DNA from: an uncultured Treponema sp.
GTDB lineage: Bacteria; Spirochaetota; Spirochaetia; Treponematales; Treponemataceae
NCBI GenBank assembly: GCA_937885175.1
Contig: CAKZZO010000140.1
Coordinates: forward strand, 1-62,139
DNA length: 62,139 bases
Direction of reading: 5' to 3'
Made by a program: the position numbers and the translations under genes. Below the pieces are notes generated by a model that saw only the letters and a program-made list of their open reading frames with translations, did no database searches and was not told the origin of the DNA. Shown piece after piece: positions 59,725 to 62,139 of the stretch (within the stretch, counting starts at the first letter, position 1; each line of letters opens with the position of its first letter).

Positions 59725-61449
59725 CTATGCGTTTTTCGCAGCGGCGCGGCGGTCGTTGTGGCGCATCTTCAAGATAACACCTTCAACCACCAGGAAGACT
59801 GCAAGCACTGCCATGCTGAGTGCAAAAATCAACTGGAACCAGTTGCCCCAGTGGAAAGCACCAGCGGCACCAGCGACCATGGCAGAAATCTTTACGATAA
59901 CCGTGCGCAACAACTGAGTAAGCGTTGCAACCAGCATGAATGCTGACGGGAAAATAAACATCCTATTGTTCTTTCCAATATCACTTATCCATGCCGCAAC
60001 AGCCATCAATGCAATGCCTGCCAAAAGCTGGTTTGCAGAACCAAAGAGACCCCAAATCTGGCTCAGGCTCAATCCACCCAGAACACAACCGACAACAACC
60101 ATCAGCAGCGTGCCGAAGAGAGGATGTGCCAGAAGTTTGCGGACACCAGAAGCGTCCTTGTATGTCTTTTCCTCATCCTTCAAAAAGAGTTCGCTAAACA
60201 TAAAGCGAGAAAGACGTGTAGCAGAGTCAAGAGAAGTCAGTGCAAAGACAGAAACTGCCAGCGTAAGCAGGGCATAGATTGCGTTATTTTTGTCTGCAAA
60301 GCCGAACATTTTTGCGATGCCAGAAGCAAATGCTACCGGCGGCGCACCCTTGAAGGCTCCGTCAACAATGTATTCCTTGGAAACCATACCAACGGCAACC
60401 AGAGAAATAATGCCCAGGGCTGATTCAATCAGCATGGAACCGTAACCGATTGCCTTTGCATGCTTTTCGTTATCAAGCTGCTTTGAAGTCGTACCGGTTG
60501 CAATCAATGAGTGAAAACCAGAACAGGCACCACAGGCAACCGTGATAAAAAGCGCCGGGAACAGGGGGCCGATTTTTGTGCTCCATCCGGTAAATGCAGG
60601 AAGATGGAATTCAGCGTTTCCCGTAACGGCACTCACCACAATACCAACCAGAGCCAAAGCCATCATACCGTAAAGAAGGAATGAAGACAAATAGTCACGG
60701 GGCTGGAGCAAAATCCAAACCGGCACAAGCGAAGCGATTGCAATATATGCACCGATAAAGATAATCCATGCCGTGCGGCTCATGGCAAGACCAAAGTTCA
60801 GGCCAAGCACAACGGCAAGAACAATGCCAACCAAACCGATAATGGTGGCAGGCAGGGTCTTTACGCCGCATCGGTTGGTCAAAATGCCATACACGACAGC
60901 CAGAATGATAAAGAGAACGGAAATCATTGCCGTTGTCTGGCTTCCAGTGGGGTTCTTGACGATACCAAATGCGCCGTCAGCAGTAAAGAATGTGCCGGCA
61001 ACGACGTTTACGAAGGAAGCGATAACCAGAATCAGAACAAGCAAAGCAAAAATGATAAAGAGTTTCTTTGCGCGGGGGCTGATAGAAGCCTTGATGATTT
61101 CACCGACAGACTTACCTTCATTGCGGGCAGAAGCAAAGAGAGAGCCAAAGTCCTGCAGGCCGCCAAAGAAAATGCCGCCGATAACACACCACAGAAAAAC
61201 CGGTACCCAGCCGAATACCGCAGCCTGAATCGGGCCGTTAATAGGACCTGCACCAGCGATTGATGAAAAGTGATGCCCCATCAAGACTGCCGGTTTTGCA
61301 GTAACATAGTCCACTCCGTCTGCAAATTCCTCAGCAGGCGTCTTTTTGCCGGGATCAATTCCCCATTGCTTTGCCAGCCAGGAGCCATAGAAAACATAGC
61401 CGATGAAAAGCAGAGCGATTGCAGCAAGAATGATTAATAATGCTGTCAT
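59725..61449 (-). CDS. cstA: CstA-family peptide/pyruvate transporter
   Basis: 574 aa. Polytopic (about 16 segments) carbon-starvation family permease: VLMGHHFSSIAGAGPINGPI, GWVPVFLWCVIGGIFFGGLQ with DFGSLFASARNEGKSVGEII, VACGACSGFHSLIATGTTSK, GYGSMLIESALGIISLVAVG and LFGSANQLLAGIALM. Members move peptides or pyruvate; which one is used here is not visible. Strong GGAGGAAAACAG site. Second gene after the 162-aa unknown. Confidence 0.95.
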   Translation of the reverse strand: MTALLIILAAIALLFIGYVFYGSWLAKQWGIDPGKKTPAEEFADGVDYVTAKPAVLMGHHFSSIAGAGPINGPIQAAVFGWVPVFLWCVIGGIFFGGLQDFGSLFASARNEGKSVGEIIKASISPRAKKLFIIFALLVLILVIASFVNVVAGTFFTADGAFGIVKNPTGSQTTAMISVLFIILAVVYGILTNRCGVKTLPATIIGLVGIVLAVVLGLNFGLAMSRTAWIIFIGAYIAIASLVPVWILLQPRDYLSSFLLYGMMALALVGIVVSAVTGNAEFHLPAFTGWSTKIGPLFPALFITVACGACSGFHSLIATGTTSKQLDNEKHAKAIGYGSMLIESALGIISLVAVGMVSKEYIVDGAFKGAPPVAFASGIAKMFGFADKNNAIYALLTLAVSVFALTSLDSATRLSRFMFSELFLKDEEKTYKDASGVRKLLAHPLFGTLLMVVVGCVLGGLSLSQIWGLFGSANQLLAGIALMAVAAWISDIGKNNRMFIFPSAFMLVATLTQLLRTVIVKISAMVAGAAGAFHWGNWFQLIFALSMAVLAVFLVVEGVILKMRHNDRRAAAKNA

Positions 61450-61478
61450 CTGTTTTCCTCCTTAAAGAAAACGTTTTT

Positions 61479-61967
61479 TTATAGATTGCCAATGAGTTTC
61501 TGCAAGTCCTTGCCAAAGCGGTTGTATGCCAGCCGACCCGTAGAAGTCTCATAGGCCAATGCCCTAAAATTGCTCCAGCCGTAGAGGCTGAATTTATATG
61601 ATTTGGAATGTTTTGTTTTTTTTATTTTGCCAAAGACATCATCATCAATCTTGTCCGCAAGAACAATCAGCGTTACATCGGAATTGCGGTGCCCCATGTA
61701 GGGCTTTACGCGTGAAAGACCCTCTCCCCATGCCGCCTCATCCAGTTCCCCAAGTCGGTCACTGGTAAGCAGGGATTCTTCGGCAAAAAATACGTATTCG
61801 TTGGAATCTATGTCTGCAATGTGGGCAGATTTTACAAGAAAGTACTGCTGGCCGTGAGCATGAAATTCTGCCTCAGCGGCAAAAGGAGCACGCACGCCAT
61901 CAGTCTTGATGGTATAGTATCGCTCAAAGGAATGAAGTAATTTTTGTAAGGCACCGTCACCTTTCAT
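61479..61967 (-). CDS. Conserved-looking protein of unknown function next to cstA
   Basis: 162 aa, soluble, no signal peptide. Alpha/beta composition with segments such as RYYTIKTDGVRAPFAAEAEF, GQQYFLVKSAHIADIDSNEY, VTLIVLADKIDDDVFGKIKK and YGWSNFRALAYETSTGRLAY. The last resembles the membrane-localised or nuclease-like folds only loosely; I do not recognise the family. Precedes cstA by 30 bases on the same strand and has its own promoter with TAAAAT 8 bases before the ATG. Confidence 0.6.
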   Translation of the reverse strand: MKGDGALQKLLHSFERYYTIKTDGVRAPFAAEAEFHAHGQQYFLVKSAHIADIDSNEYVFFAEESLLTSDRLGELDEAAWGEGLSRVKPYMGHRNSDVTLIVLADKIDDDVFGKIKKTKHSKSYKFSLYGWSNFRALAYETSTGRLAYNRFGKDLQKLIGNL

Positions 61968-61975
61968 AACACTTC

Positions 61976-62004
61976 ATTTTATGCAGTATTTATAAAGTGG
62001 TCAA
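61976..62004 (-). promoter_or_regulatory. Promoter of the 162-aa gene and cstA
   Basis: TTGACC (62004-61999), 17-base spacer, TAAAAT (61981-61976), then 8 bases to the ATG at 61967; another near-leaderless arrangement. Confidence 0.65.
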
Positions 62005-62076
62005 GTGCATAAGGAAAAGTCTCATGGCAAACGCATTATAATCCATTCACAAGTAAGACAAAAAGGGCACAGGCGA

Positions 62077-62139
62077 ATGAGTTCCAACAAAAACAGACTA
62101 CCGCCTGAAGTTCCGCCTGCGGAAGCTTCCGAACCCGTC
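62077..62139 (+). CDS. Start of an unknown gene (cut by the window end)
   Basis: Only 21 codons are visible: MSSNKNRLPPEVPPAEAS and three more. The ATG at 62077 has AGGCG just upstream, and TATAAT at 62037-62042 can serve as -10 box. The visible part is Pro/Glu-rich and likely a disordered N-terminus. Product not identifiable. Confidence 0.5.
   Translation, partial: MSSNKNRLPPEVPPAEASEPV

Noticed and set aside
1..62139. CRISPR arrays, tRNA or rRNA genes
   Set aside because: No regularly spaced repeats, no cloverleaf with a TTCGA loop and no rRNA-like stretch were noticed by eye; a covariance search was not possible.

Overview
The window looks like chromosome from a host-associated Treponema (Spirochaetota) that is neither T. 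pallidum nor a close copy of T. denticola. The evidence is gene content: two tandem FlaA-type periplasmic flagellar sheath proteins beside a class II fructose-bisphosphate aldolase, a TatT/TatP/TatQM (TPAT) TRAP transporter with fused QM permease, a small dcw cluster without murC/D/E/G, mraY or ftsI, and a very short omega subunit. By eye the base composition is moderate in GC, except for an AT-rich island at about 5.6-8.8 kb. No rRNA, tRNA or CRISPR array was seen.

Layout. 1-0.4 kb: 3' end of an IS110-family transposase. 0.6-2.5 kb: membrane EAL phosphodiesterase. 2.5-5.5 kb (-): xerD and topA. 5.6-8.8 kb (-): a three-gene restriction-modification-like island (restriction N-terminal-type nuclease domain, HNH nuclease, cytosine-5 methyltransferase) plus a decayed gene remnant. 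8.9-19.5 kb (-): dprA, TPR lipoprotein, xerC and the division cluster ftsZ-ftsA-divIB-ftsW-murF-ftsL-rsmH-mraZ, driven by a clear promoter followed by four MraZ-type boxes. 19.6-23.9 kb: a nuclease-fold protein, flaA pair, fba, membrane protein. 24.0-26.6 kb (+): infC-rpmI-rplT behind a foldable leader, then a coiled-coil protein, zapA and a YaiI-family gene. 26.6-34.0 kb (-): GAF/HD-GYP protein, then tatT-tatP-tatQM-GH3 lipoprotein-RNA methyltransferase. 34.0-42.1 kb: SDR enzyme; lolCDE-like transporter, ftsY and two unknown envelope proteins. 42.1-49.2 kb (-): rpoZ, a 29-residue mS38/COX24-type protein, dxs, folP, cdaA, cdaR, acpS, DUF2225, truA. 49.3-54.7 kb (+): recO, pyrimidine nucleoside phosphorylase, recJ, M23 peptidase. 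54.7-59.6 kb (-): GGDEF, FHA, PPP-type phosphatase and Ser/Thr kinase in one run. 59.7-62.1 kb: cstA, an unknown gene and the start of another.

How it fits together. Three themes recur. (a) Cell division and chromosome processing: FtsZ/A/Q/W/L, ZapA and a ZapB-like partner, MraZ control, XerC/XerD, DprA, RecO, RecJ, TopA. (b) Second messengers: EAL, GGDEF and HD-GYP proteins for c-di-GMP, CdaA/CdaR for c-di-AMP, and a Ser/Thr kinase-phosphatase-FHA set. (c) Envelope: Lol transport, TPAT transporter, M23 and GH3 wall enzymes, flagellar sheath.

Most notable observations: the RM-like island with two nuclease genes and one methyltransferase; a possible three-way-junction leader with a competing hairpin before infC; a probable ACG start for dxs just behind a terminator; a tiny ribosomal-type gene with its own promoter and terminator; sliding-clamp-like C-terminal pentapeptides on DprA and on the coiled-coil protein next to zapA; and several operon heads where the -10 box sits 7-10 nt before the start codon, implying leaderless mRNAs.
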